DNA of 64,000 bases from Heterostelium album PN500 (Eukaryota; Evosea; Eumycetozoa; Acytosteliales; Acytosteliaceae): positions 310,001 to 374,000 of the forward strand of contig NW_008805073.1 in assembly GCF_000004825.1 (NCBI RefSeq). The letters run 5' to 3'. A program made the translations under genes and the position numbers. Shown here piece by piece: positions 11,564 through 23,090 of the stretch; the stretch's first letter is position 1, and each line of letters starts with the position of its first letter. The notes beneath the pieces are model-generated. The model did no database searches and was not told the origin of the DNA. It saw nothing but the letters and a program-made list of their open reading frames with translations.

Positions 11564-11802
11564 GGTACATGCATCTGATCTTTCAAAGAAAACTAAACAT
11601 GTTTATCACCAAGAAATTATTGTGGTTGATGGGATCCCATTCATTAGTAGTGAGATGGATTTCATGTTTGGTAATCTTATATTTGATATCGTATTCAACT
11701 GATCCACTCAAACTTTATTTTGTATATCAATTTAAAGATTGTATAGTTGCCTTTGGATCACCAACATGTTTAGTTTTCTTTGAAAGACCCGATGCATGTA
11801 CC
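11564..11802. repeat. Near-perfect 40-bp inverted repeat with 159-bp spacer
   Basis: The left arm 11564-11603 begins GGTACATGCATC and ends ACATGTT. The right arm 11763-11802 is its reverse complement with two mismatches in 40 positions. The spacer has no detectable internal symmetry. Outside the arms similarity fades, although short matching words around 11545-11560 and 11830-11845 hint at a longer, more diverged repeat. Read inward, both arms have an open frame giving nearly the same short peptide. This suggests that a small coding segment was duplicated in inverted orientation, or that these are the ends of a fold-back element. The family is unknown and the element looks degenerate. Confidence 0.6.
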
Positions 11803-12018
11803 AAGCCCATAGTATATATACTATTCAACATGATTGTGTATTAGTTGCCTTTCCAAGGATTATGCACGATAATCAGGAAATAAAATTGGTATAAAATTTA
11901 AATATTATTTGATGATGATAGTGATGATGATAACTCATCATTTTAAATCCAATGTCAATGATCTGAACAAGCTAAAACTGATATTTTATTCGTGTGTTTT
12001 AGTATAAGAAACAAAGCA

Positions 12019-12082
12019 TTTTTTTATTTAAAAAAACCCGTTGCTTGCTTTGCCCAAACGGGTTTTTTTTTAAATAAAAAAA
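12019..12082. repeat. Long perfect hairpin (24-bp arms, 14-nt loop)
   Basis: The left arm 12019-12042 (T-run, ATTT, A-run, CCCGTT) and right arm 12057-12082 (AACGGG, T-run, AAAT, A-run) are complementary apart from two extra T in the right arm. The loop is 12043-12056 (gcttgctttgccca). The G+C core CCCGTT/AACGGG sits inside A/T arms, so it is not merely A/T composition. It could be a transcription-end structure, the end of an inserted element or a small hairpin RNA precursor. Confidence 0.55.
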
Positions 12083-12386
12083 TAAAAATAAATAATTTCC
12101 GATTTAAAAATTCCCATTGTTAAGTTTTTTTTTCAACAAAAATCTGGTTGTCATGTTTTAATTAGGTAGTTGATGTTGACAATTACCAATTGGTTAGTTG
12201 TCAGGGGGAGTAAACTATTACATTAACAATAAGAATTGCAAATCAAATGTTTTAAAATCTACATTTATATATTTTATTTATATAATATTTTCACTTTAAT
12301 ATTGTTGTATCGATATCAAAAACTATATTGAATCGATATAAACATATTTAGTGAGTGCAATTAAAACAAAAGAGAGAGTGTGTGAG

Positions 12387-14115
12387 ATGACTTGTAATTC
12401 TCATTCACAATCACAATCTCACAACAACAATAACAATAATAATAGCAATAATAATAATAATAATAGTAATAATATTATTGTAAATTATATAAGTGTAGTT
12501 GATAAAAAAGAGGAAGAATTAAAAGAAAAAGAAGAAGAACTTCAAGATAGTAACTATATTGATAATGAATTAGATATGCATATACCAAATATATTTGATT
12601 TACCTACAGAGATACTACTGTTGATATTCACACCAAATACGAACGATATCACAATAGAAAACAGTAGTAATAGTAATAAAAAGACATCGAATAATTATGA
12701 ATATTATCTAGGTGGTTCTCAATCATCTTTACCAACAACTTCTAGTAATAATAATAATAATGATAACAATAGCAACAATAGTAATAAAGATGACAATTCA
12801 AATCAACAACTACAACAACAATTAGATAGATATGATTTCGAAAAAGAAAGAATCGATAGTATAAATAGTATATTGAATTTCTCTATCACCTGTAAATACT
12901 TTTATAGTTTGTTTGACGATAATATGTTTTGGGAGAAGCTATATAGGCGACACTTTTCATTCTACTCAACGGTTGACATGGATAGGAGGTGTCTGTCATT
13001 GCTACTGAACAACTTTAGGAAGTTGTCACTGAGAGATTCCAGCGATATGAATAATAGCAGCTATGATGATGTCGATTCTAAAGATGGAAAGAGCAATGCA
13101 AGTGTTATTCTCGAGGCGAAAGAACATACTTTGGTGTTGTGGAAACAGCGATATCAGATGCGTGTGCATCCCTGGAACATCGGAAGAATCGCCTGCCAGA
13201 AAGAGTTGAGTGGCGAACACAATCTGGGCGTGACCTCACTCGAGGTCGACAATAACTACTTGTTTAGTGGCTCGCATGACTCTACGATAAAGATGTATAG
13301 TCTCGACGGCCTGACTCCGGTGCACACCTTCCAAGGACACCGCTTCACTATCTGGGCGTTGAAGTCGGACGGCAAGCGACTGTACAGCGGCTCCAACGAC
13401 AACACCATTCGGGTGTGGGATCTAGAGAGGAAACACTGCAAGTCGATCCTCACTCAACATCAAACCAAGATATTCTCACTGGCGATAAAAGATTCCGTTA
13501 TTCTGAGTTCTGGCGACGACACCATCAAGGTTTGGAACAAAAAGCGAATGGTTCCGATTCACGACTTGAAAGAGCATACGCGTGGCGTCAACACAATGTC
13601 GATTCACAATCATCATCTGGTGAGTGGATCGTCGGACAAGACCATCAAGATATGGGATTTGAATACGATGCAATGCGTCTCGACGAAATCGAACCAGTCG
13701 ACAGGCAAAGTATTGTCAATGGCACTGGTTGACTCCAACACCATAGCGACGGGAACAGACTATGTCCATATAAACCTGTGGGACATCAGAGAGAACGATC
13801 AAGTTAGAATCATAAAGAATGCACATAAATGGGAGGTTTGGCAACTCAATATGTGCGGCGGCTATCTATTCAGTGGTTCATTCGACCACACCATAAAGAC
13901 ATGGGATTTAAGAACATTCCAAAATCAACGCACCATTACAGGTCACCGTAGTTATATTCACGCACTCACCAGTTCTTCTTTCCATCTTTTCAGTGGTTCA
14001 GCTGATAAATTTATCAAAGTAAATATACCGTTAGTTTTCTATGTTATTTTTTGTAATATTAACATTTTAATTTATTGTTATTTTTTTTTTATTTTAGGTT
14101 TGGTCACCTCGATAA
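12387..14115 (+). CDS. F-box / WD40 repeat protein (SCF substrate adaptor)
   Basis: Protein of 549 residues in two exons (12387-14018 and 14098-14115); the second exon supplies only VWSPR and the stop. The ATG at 12387 is used because no upstream in-frame ATG exists. Domain order is a poly-Asn N-terminus, then an F-box (IFDLPTEILLLIF ... ILNFSITCKYFYSLF ... WEKLYRRHF) split by a ~60-residue Asn/Ser/Gln insertion. About seven WD40 repeats follow from ~residue 275 to the end (motifs such as HDSTIKMYSL, NDNTIRVWDL, GDDTIKVWN, SDKTIKIWDL, FDHTIKTWDL). By family logic it recruits phosphorylated substrates to a Skp1-Cullin1 ubiquitin ligase. It resembles Fbw7/Cdc4 or beta-TrCP in layout, but the orthologue cannot be fixed by eye. 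It converges on the permease gene. Confidence 0.9.
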
Positions 14116-14300
14116 AAGTAATGACCATTAAATAATTATTTTTATTTATTAATAAAATAACCTTTTTATCATCGGTTTTGTTTTGTTAATAAAATTATAT
14201 AAATTCGATTCTGTGGATTGAGTTGGATGAGAAAAAAAAATAGTTATTGTTTTGTTTGTTTTGTTTTTTAGGTTGGAAATTCAAGTTTGTAATTATAGTT

Positions 14301-16110
14301 TTAAAGTTTATGGATTGCTCCCGGTGAAGGATAATCAGTTTTTGATTTCTTGGTGAATTTGGAGGTTACAGATCTCCAGAGCGATGGACTACTGCTGGTT
14401 CCAGAACTGTTGGTCTCAGAGTTGATCGACCCGTTCAGTGGTGAACTGGATTCGTGGAGTTTTGGTGAACTCGATCCGGAACCACTGTGGGTGTCAATGG
14501 CAATGACACAGCTGTCTTCACCAATCGTTGGCAACTCCAAATCGGACGACGAAGAAGTTGACTTTCCTCCGAGTGTTGGAGTTTGAGTTTGTGGTAGACC
14601 ACCACCGCCGTGCAAGTCATCCTCCTCATCCTCTTCCTCCTCTGGAATCTCGTAGTGTTGTCCTTTGCACTTGGCAATTACGTATCTGAAAATGTGAATC
14701 CAATTCTCTCGCAGCAGTTGGTACAAGATGATTGCGGAAAGAGTGGCAGCACCGATGGCATCTATTTTAACAACACCCCAAGTGATAACAGTACCGTTGG
14801 CCATACCGATACCCAATACAAGCGAGATACCAGCTGTCAACATATTACGTGGTTTCGAAAAGTTGATTTTATTACTAATCCAAATACGTGCACCAGTAGC
14901 AGCGACCATACCAAACAAAACAATAGATAAACCACCGAATACACCCGATGGAATAGTTTGAATAATACCTCCGAAAATTGGAAGTAAACCAAGGAAGATA
15001 GCAACAAGACCAGCAATAACGAAATTCAATGTTGAAAATACTCTTGTAATACTCATTACACCAATGTTTTCGGCTACATAAAAAAGAAGATGTTTAATAA
15101 TTAAGTCAACGCTTGGTTATTTTCAATTGATATTTACCATATGTTGTTGTTCCAATACTTCCAAAAGATACAGCAAAGATTGTTGCCAATGAATCACCAA
15201 GGAATGCACGACCAATATATTGATCGATTGGTTTTCCAGTGATTGAACCTACAGCTTTAACATGACCAATGTTTTCAGCGACCAAAATAATTGCAACCGG
15301 TGCAATCAGTGTAATGGCTCCAGTTTCAAATACTGGATAGTGAATGGGTGGAGCACCGATCCACTTGGCTTCATGCACTGGTTTGAAATCAATTCCTGGA
15401 CCAATACCACCCAATCCAAAGAAGAGGTAGAGAAGATATGCGAATAAACCACCTATTAAAATTGGCAATCTTTTGAGTGGACCAGGTGCATACATTGTCA
15501 CCAAAGCAACAGACATCACAGTACAAAAAGAAAACCATGCATCAAATCCAGATACCGCTGCCTGTGTAATGGCAGAACCGGCAAGATTCAGGCCGATTGC
15601 AAGCACTACTGCACCAGTGACTACAGGTGGCATAAGAATCTCCAACCAACGGTATCCCAAGAAAATGACTATCAGCGAAATCGCCAGATAGATAAGTCCA
15701 CAGACAAACATTCCTCCTAGTGCAACGGGAATATGTTGGTTGGTTGGACCACCTGGAATATAATGAAAATTGGTGGCGGCATTCACGACACCAATGAAAG
15801 CAAATGAATTTCCCACATAAGATGGGACTCTACCTCCTGTACAGACATAGAAAATCAGAGTACCGATTCCAGAGAACAGCAATCCAGTGTTGGCATTGAA
15901 ACCCATGAGCAGCGGACAAACAACACTGGAACCAAACATTGCCAGCACATGCTGAAACGAAAGAAACAAGGTTGGCCCGAGTGGCAGACGCTGCTCTGGT
16001 GTTACAATATTGGTGGTACTTAATTCATACTTTGGAAAGTACTCTATAATTTTAATAAGAACGGATTTTATAATTGCATCGACTCTCTTCAAATCTATCA
16101 TCTTGTTCAT
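14301..16110 (-). CDS. Nucleobase permease, NCS2/NAT (uracil/xanthine) family
   Basis: Integral membrane transporter of 581 residues in two exons (15138-16110 and 14301-15073). The start is the ATG at 16110 (MNKMIDLKRVD). Roughly 12-14 hydrophobic helices span residues ~45-460. Family marks are SFQHVLAMFGS in the first helix, the GRVPSYVGNSFAFIG loop, AENIGHV in helix 8, and the NAT signature ENIGVMSITR, which fits [QEP]NxGxxxxT[RKG]. The cytosolic tail is acidic and Ser-rich (EEEEDEEDDL). The single intron falls just before this signature (G|CC encodes the Ala preceding ENIG). The sequence feels bacterial-like (UraA/RutG branch) rather than like plant or metazoan NATs. Proton-coupled uracil or xanthine uptake is inferred; the substrate cannot be read from the sequence. 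Confidence 0.9.
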
Positions 16111-17534
16111 TTCAAACAACAACAACAATTTTCTTTTAAATTTTAAATTTTCTGATAAAATCTACTTTTAAATAAAATCAGCTTCTTTTAACAAATATAA
16201 ATATACAAATTCTTGTAATTTTAATTTCAAGAAAATTAATTTAAATAATTAAATAATTAAATATATATATAAATACAATTAGAGATTGATACCACACCAA
16301 TTTAAAATTAGTTTGACTGGTTGACAAGATAGTGGTAGATATATAATATGACAATATTTTGGATAAAGGAAATAGTAATAATTTGTTGTGGTATCTGTCT
16401 TTTTTCTGCGTTAGATAATTAATGAAGAAATGAAGTGAATATAAAATATTGGATAATCTAGTGTTTAAAAGTAGTTTGGTATCGAAACCTATTATCAATC
16501 AACAACCAAACGAATTTAATATATTAAAAGTAAAATCGTGTGATTTGATAATGTTGAATAAAAAAAATATATAATTGGGGTGTGTAGTGTGGTTATCAAG
16601 TCGTCATCATTAATTTATGTGTTTAGCTGATCTATGTTAAAATAAAGTATTATTGGTGATGATTGGTACTGTGAGATGATTTGAATTCTGATAGGGTGGG
16701 TAGTGGTAGAATTGTATGAAAGAAAGATACATCTAAAAAAAACTTTGACTAAAAACTGGGATACTTTTTTCATTGTATAAGTGCAAATGAGAATGAATCT
16801 GATGACGAAAATATCAAATAAAGAATGGAAAAAGATCTTCATCAAAGTCATTTTTTGCAAAATATCTTGGTAATGGTATCGAAGAGGTAGATTTTTTCCT
16901 ACATAAATAAATTTTTTGACAAAATCAAGCTTGGAAAAAAAAATGATTTTTAATTTTCTGTTTTGGGATCAAAAAATACAAAAAAAGGAGTAGAAAATAT
17001 TTACTCGGCCAGAACAAATATTACCACTTACATGGCCATCACACCAACCTTCATTTAACCAGATTGCCGAATCATCAACCAACCTTGTAATTACAAAGAA
17101 AATTATATTTCTATTTATTAAAATAACTTTAAAAAAACATTAATTTCAATTAATATTTATCCTTACACACAGGATATCATTAAGTTATTATCATATGGTG
17201 TTAAAAAGATAAATTTAATTAGGATTTTTAAATATATCTTTAATAACAGGTGGCATATGACATAGGCAATTTTTAAATTAATATTAAATAACTTTTATTT
17301 ATAAAGTATTAATACAATATTATGTTATGTTATGTTTTTTTTTACTAAAATAATAATTTTTTTGATTGATATATTATATATATATTTTATTTAAATTATA
17401 ATTTAAAAGCAATTTGTTTGTTTGTGTTTGTTATATATTTTTGTTCTTTTCATTTTTTTTTTATAGTTGGAAAGTTTTGTTTGTTAGGTTGGTTTTTATA
17501 TTTGATAGATTATTATTAATATTTGATTATTTGA
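16111..17534. other. Intergenic AT-rich spacer, nothing recognised
   Basis: About 1.4 kb lies between the permease start and the RGBARG stop, both minus strand. It should contain the permease promoter and the RGBARG 3' region. Two short minus-strand frames (near 16240-16500 and 16615-16860) are hydrophobic or low-complexity and lack support. The stretch near 16960-17100 is slightly less A+T-rich but codes for nothing I can recognise. Confidence 0.5.
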
Positions 17535-20500
17535 TTATTTGTACAATGCTTGTGGATCACCTAAAAATACAAGTGTTTTAGCGAGTTGACCTATGATTTC
17601 TTTTTGTTTGTAGAGTGCAAGTTGCTTGAGTACTTTGGATAAATTCTTTACAATTAAGAGATGAATGTTTCTAATATCTTTTTGAACTTCGTCTCTAGTC
17701 GATATTGGGATGTAGTCACCACGGTAGTCTGGCACGTCAGTGAGTTTGTCAAAGTACTCGTTGAGACGACTGAGATTACCGATGATGAAACGATTCACTG
17801 GGATCATAAACGATTCTTTCTGACCAAACTCGATACCGTTGGCAAGATTCTGAAGAACCTTACCGATGAGAACGAGTGCACGAGTTGCCTCTGGTCCGGG
17901 TGCCTCGTCGACCAAACCGGCGGTGTATGGGGCAATGATGGCTGGACACAAGAATCTGAGGAATACGAAACCACCGACCGACGAGTGTTTGTTGTCTGGG
18001 AACTTCTTGACGACCTGCTGTTGAAGATACTTGCTGATCTCACGCAATGAAACAGGCAGTTGGTGTAGCGAGTCGATGATGGCATCGGTGAACTTCTCGG
18101 ACATCTGAATGAGATTCATCATGTTGGTCATGAGCTCCTCGCTACCTTCGTTGATCTTTGAGGGATCGACTTCATAGCCGTTGGGACTCTCGATGATTTC
18201 TCTCACCAGAGGAGTGATAATCTTTGTGAGATAGGGCATACCTTTCATCTTGGTGAAAGCGGTCATCAACTTGGTGGCGGTGGTATTCGAACGGAACAGA
18301 GTTGAGGGATTGGCAGTGGATTGCACCTCAACTTCGATACCGGTTTGAATGATGGGACGAATCTTGTTGAAGCTGTCAAAGATACGCGAGATCGACTCGA
18401 TCGTTCTGATTTGATCTTCTTGGGAGCATGGGGAAACAACACATTGAACGACTTGCAGCGATGGCGATGCAAGTAGTTCGACCATCTGATCGTATTGCTC
18501 CTCGATAAAGGTGTCGGTAAACTCGTTGGCAGTGGGTGGATCCAGCAGGTATGACCAATCGGTTGACTCCAACTCGGCCAGAATCACTTGTGGGTCGATT
18601 GTGGCTGAGGAGGCAGCGGCTGCCTTTGGATTTGGCGATGAGCTGCTGCTACTCTCGCCTTCGACAGCGATAAACGATGAGCTTGCACTTGGCGAACCTT
18701 CGACGATGATGGCTGCTTCCTTCTCCTTCTCCTTCTCGACAACTTCTTTGGGTTTCGACGATTTGTCAGAGAATGTCGAGGTGAGTGTCTCGTGGATCGA
18801 TTTCGACCAGGTGGCGCGACTCTGCTGACGGAAGTGCGAGTCGAGAGCATCGAACGACGGTTTCATCGATTGGAATCTCTGAAGTCCACGCTCAAAGTAC
18901 TCTTGCTGTGCTTTCATGCAGGCGTAGAACAACTTGAGTGAACGCGACTGTATTTGGATACCCTCCTTGAAGATGGCGTCGAATTCATATACAGTTCTAT
19001 CGAGTGCTTTCTTCAGGTTGCTCACCTCTTTCTCGGCTTCCATCATCTTCTTGTCGGTTGGCTGAAGATTCTTGGCGAGTGAATAGAGTTTGTTGACGGC
19101 ACTGTCGTACTCTTGGTGTGCGTCAAACACACGCTTACGCATCTCAACGATCAGCGGGATGAAAGCGTCTAGTTCGTCGGCAACCTGACTCAGTGGCTGT
19201 GAGAAAGCAGAGTTGGTACGGGTCGACAACTCGCTACGAAGATATCCAATCTTCTTGATCGACTGTGAGAAGTGGTCGAGCGATGCTGCCAACTGTGTAT
19301 CCACCAGTCCGTCCAACGAACTCTTGGCAAGCAGTAGATTCTCAGAGAAGTGTCCTTGCTCTTTGAATGCCTCTGGTTCCACTTCGTAGTATTTCTTGCT
19401 GGATTTGATGAGTTTGAGACAGGTCTTCTTGAAATTCTGGAGTGATTCGATCTTGGCGTCGTACTCCTTGAGGAAACTAGAGGAGTCGTCACTGGCCGAT
19501 GGTGGATTCACTTGCGATGCGATATACGATGCCAACATCTGTTGTGAATTGACCAATCCGAGGATTGTCTGAACCTTTCCTTGCTTCTCTTCCAGCATCG
19601 CTTCGAGATCGACCAGACCTTGATAGTCGATGTGTGTATTCTTGGTGTATTTCACCATGCCAGAGATGTTCTTTTGGTATCTGGAGATGATATTCAATGG
19701 CTCCAGCAGGAACGATCTGAAAGTAAAGTCTTTGATGTCGTCGTCGGTCTCCACCTTCTTACGCTCGACCGCCAGCTTCTCACACTCCTTTAGGTAATTT
19801 ACAAACGGTGAGTTCGATTTCTTCAGCAGATTCTCCAGTGAGTGAATGGCGAATGGCATATGGTCAATGTATTGATTGAAAACGACATCCGAAGACTTGA
19901 AATGGTTCAGCAGAATGTCACCGATCTTCTTTTTGTTGGACCATGAGTGCAGACGATTGTTCATCAAGTGCAGGGTGTTGCTGTTGACCTGGTAGATTTT
20001 GTCGATGGCACCAAACAGTGTTTTGATCTCCTCCTCCGACAAGAAGATATATGGCAGATGCTTCATGTTCTCAGGCAGTTGCTCACGGTCACGAATCAAC
20101 AGTGGACTCAAGAAGATCGAACGAATGATATTGAGTGAACGAACCAGTGTTCTCTGAGTCTCGAGCAACTTCCAACAGAATTTGTCACGGAACGATCTTG
20201 TGGTGTCAAAGAGAGCGGCATTGTGATTCTCACCGCAACTTATAGACATAAAAGTGGTCTTCAATAGTGAATCTATTTTCTTTGGACGATTTTGGTCGCC
20301 TGCTGCATGACCGAGTTGACCGAACGGATCCTTTCCACTGGTATAGATTTTTCCGCTGTCGGTCAAGAACGCCATGTGTCTTCCACCACAAGAGATCTGA
20401 CGAATCGATTGGTTGCGGAGTGTCTCCACGAGTTTTGGATGTGCCTCTGAGGTTCCGTGACCGTGTCCAAGCTCCTGACCCGATCCCCAGGTATAGACAT

Positions 20501-23090
20501 CGCCACACTCTGTCAGCGCAGCAGTAGAGTAATGACCACAACTCAAACGCTCGATATTCATGATCTTGAGAGATGGCACCATGATTGGAATCGAAATGAT
20601 ATTGGCACTTCCCATGGCAGCACCATTTCCAAAAACGAGAACCTCACGATTGTTTGTGAGTACAGCGTTGTGAGTGGCACCACAAGCAATCTGGATAATA
20701 TGATACTTATCGAGTGAAGTGACCAACATTGGTGTACAATTCTTTTGAGTATCACCAAGTCCCAACTGTCCATATTCTGAAGTACCCCAAGTAAATACTT
20801 TTCCATTCTCTATAATAATTTAATAATAATGATAAATAGAATTCGTTGATTAGTTTAGTTTATGAGTTTAATTTGTATTCCAAATCCAAAATAATAATAA
20901 TAATAATAACTTACTTGTTAAACAAATAGTATGTTTCTCACCACATTGAACTTGAGTTACCCAATGAGATGTGATGGATTGGACAACCTTTGGAATAGGT
21001 TGGTTAAACACGTCACCGTGTCCCAATTGTCCATCCTCACCGCAACCCCAAGTTAAAAGTTCACCATTTGACTTTACAGCTGCAGAATGGTAGAAACCAA
21101 TTGAAATAACTACAATCTCTTGTAATGATTCCACTTTTTGTGGTAATAATTGATCTATAAATATAAAGATTTTAGAAATGGATGAATGAATAGAATATTA
21201 ATATCTAGTATCTTTTTTTGTTTGAAATAATTCTTTGATAGTTGATTAAATTTAGTTTGACGACATACCATCGAATGTACCATTTCCTAATGTTGCAATT
21301 GGTGGATTCTTGACGGATCCACGTCCCCACATATATACATCACCATTCTCTGTGAGTGCAGCAGAATAGTAGCTACCACAGGATATCGAACAGATATCAG
21401 AGATATTAAAGTTTGGAAGTCTCTCTGGTGTTGGCTGGCTGTCCTTCTCGACCGACTTGAATCCCAGCTTGCAATAGCTGCCCGATCCCCAAGTCATCAG
21501 TCCACGACTGGTATCGAGTTGTGTTGCCGATCGCATCGAGAGTGAACTCTCTGCAGAGTTGACGGCGTTCAGTGGTGGCGACGATCCCGGAGTGAATGAA
21601 CCGCCGGTCGATGTTGTGTGGTGAGGTGAGTCCAATCCATTGCCTTGGTTTGGCGATGACGACAGTATCGAAGATGAACTGTTGCTGTTGAACGAGAGTG
21701 CAGAACCGCCACTCGATCCAATAATCGGGGAAGTGTTGTTATTGTTGTTCATCGATGGATAGTCGTCGTGATCGAGACGTCCATTTCTGGTGAGAGTTGC
21801 ATTCTTGAGTTTGGAAGCGATCGAGCTGGAAGTACGCGAGAGTATACGATCCTTGATGTCCTTGACGTCCTTCTCACCCTTTTCTTTCTCCTTCTCCTTC
21901 TCCTTCTTCTCGAGTTTCTCACGCTCCTTACGTTCCTTCTTCTCTGCCTTTTCCTTCTCTTTCTCACGCTCCTTACGCTCCTTCTCTTCTTTACGCTCGA
22001 TTTCCTTGCGCTCCTTCTCCTCCTTCTTGATCTCCTTCTGGCTGGACTCCTTCTCGAGCTTACCGATGGCCCATTGATGAGGGAATTTCTTAAAGATTGA
22101 TTTACGCTCGTCTGCTCCGACCGATGCGCCCGAGCCGTGGTCACGATCGGCGTCTGGACTTTCATCCTGGCCGTAGGAACTGATGCTGCCGCTGCTTATG
22201 CTCTGGCCAATTCCGCCGCCAGTGCCAGTACCACTATGAGATGATAATGAATGATTCGATTCATCACGTGAAATTGTATGTTTTTCAAATGTAAGTGTGT
22301 TACTACTGCTGTTGTTGCTGTTGCTGCCGCTATTCTCAACGTTTCTTTTTTCTGGTGAAGTTGGAGTGAAGCTGTTTGGTGACGATGATCCTAATGTTAC
22401 ATAATTATTTGGTGGTGGACTGCTTATTGGAGCGGTCTTTGGTGACGATGATGATAATGGAGTGATATTACTGCTGCTGCTATTCAAATGACTTGGTTTG
22501 ATTTGTTGTGGTGGTGAAGATGGTGGTTGTACAGAAGTTGATCCACTTCCTGACAATGTAGGTGATGATGTTGTTGTTGTTGTTGATGTTGATGTTGATG
22601 ATGTTTCATTCCCAGATGATGATGATGATGTTTTTGTTGATGATGAAGAGGGTGATGATGATGATGATGTAGATGTGGTGTTGGTTGTGGTGGTTGCAAA
22701 ATCACGTTTTGGTAAAGTTGGGGGTGCTGATGTTGGTTTTGATGGTGGTACTACATTTGCACTACCACTATTTCCAGTGACACCTGCATTGGCACTGGTG
22801 TTTGGTGAGATTGGTGTGATTGAGGGCGAGCTGGATGGTTGTGTAGGATTCAATGGCAGTGGCTTGCTGGTGAATCTCGGTTTGATTGGAGGTGGTGGTG
22901 ATTTCGGTGCACTGCCACTGCTCTGTGTATTGCTATTATTGCCACTGCTATTTATTGGAATTGCTGTTGTCGATATATTACCACCACTTGCACTCAAAGG
23001 TGTCGATGGCAATGGTCTAGAGACCGACTTTAATTGTCCACTACTATTATTACTTCCATTGCTACTATTTACTGGTGTGTGTTGTGACAT
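17535..23090 (-). CDS. RGBARG: RCC1-RhoGEF-BAR-RasGAP protein (RGBARG orthologue)
   Basis: Large signalling protein of 1778 residues in three exons (21269-23090, 20915-21154 and 17535-20809). Residues 1-330 are Ser/Thr/Pro/Asn-rich. Residues ~335-420 form a Lys/Glu-rich helix. RCC1-type repeats span ~530-888 (LMTWGSGSYCKLG, LLTWGCGEDGQLGHG, VYTWGSGQELGHGHG, FGQLGHAAGD). A DH/RhoGEF domain follows at ~892-1105, then a BAR-like coiled region at ~1135-1365, a Ser-rich linker and a RasGAP domain at ~1465-1735. The RasGAP keeps the arginine-finger context TLFRSNTTATK and the FLRFLCPAI motif. In D. discoideum, RGBARG with exactly this order coordinates Rac activation at the rim with Ras inactivation in macropinocytic and phagocytic cups. 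The same role is inferred here. Domain limits are approximate. Confidence 0.93.
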
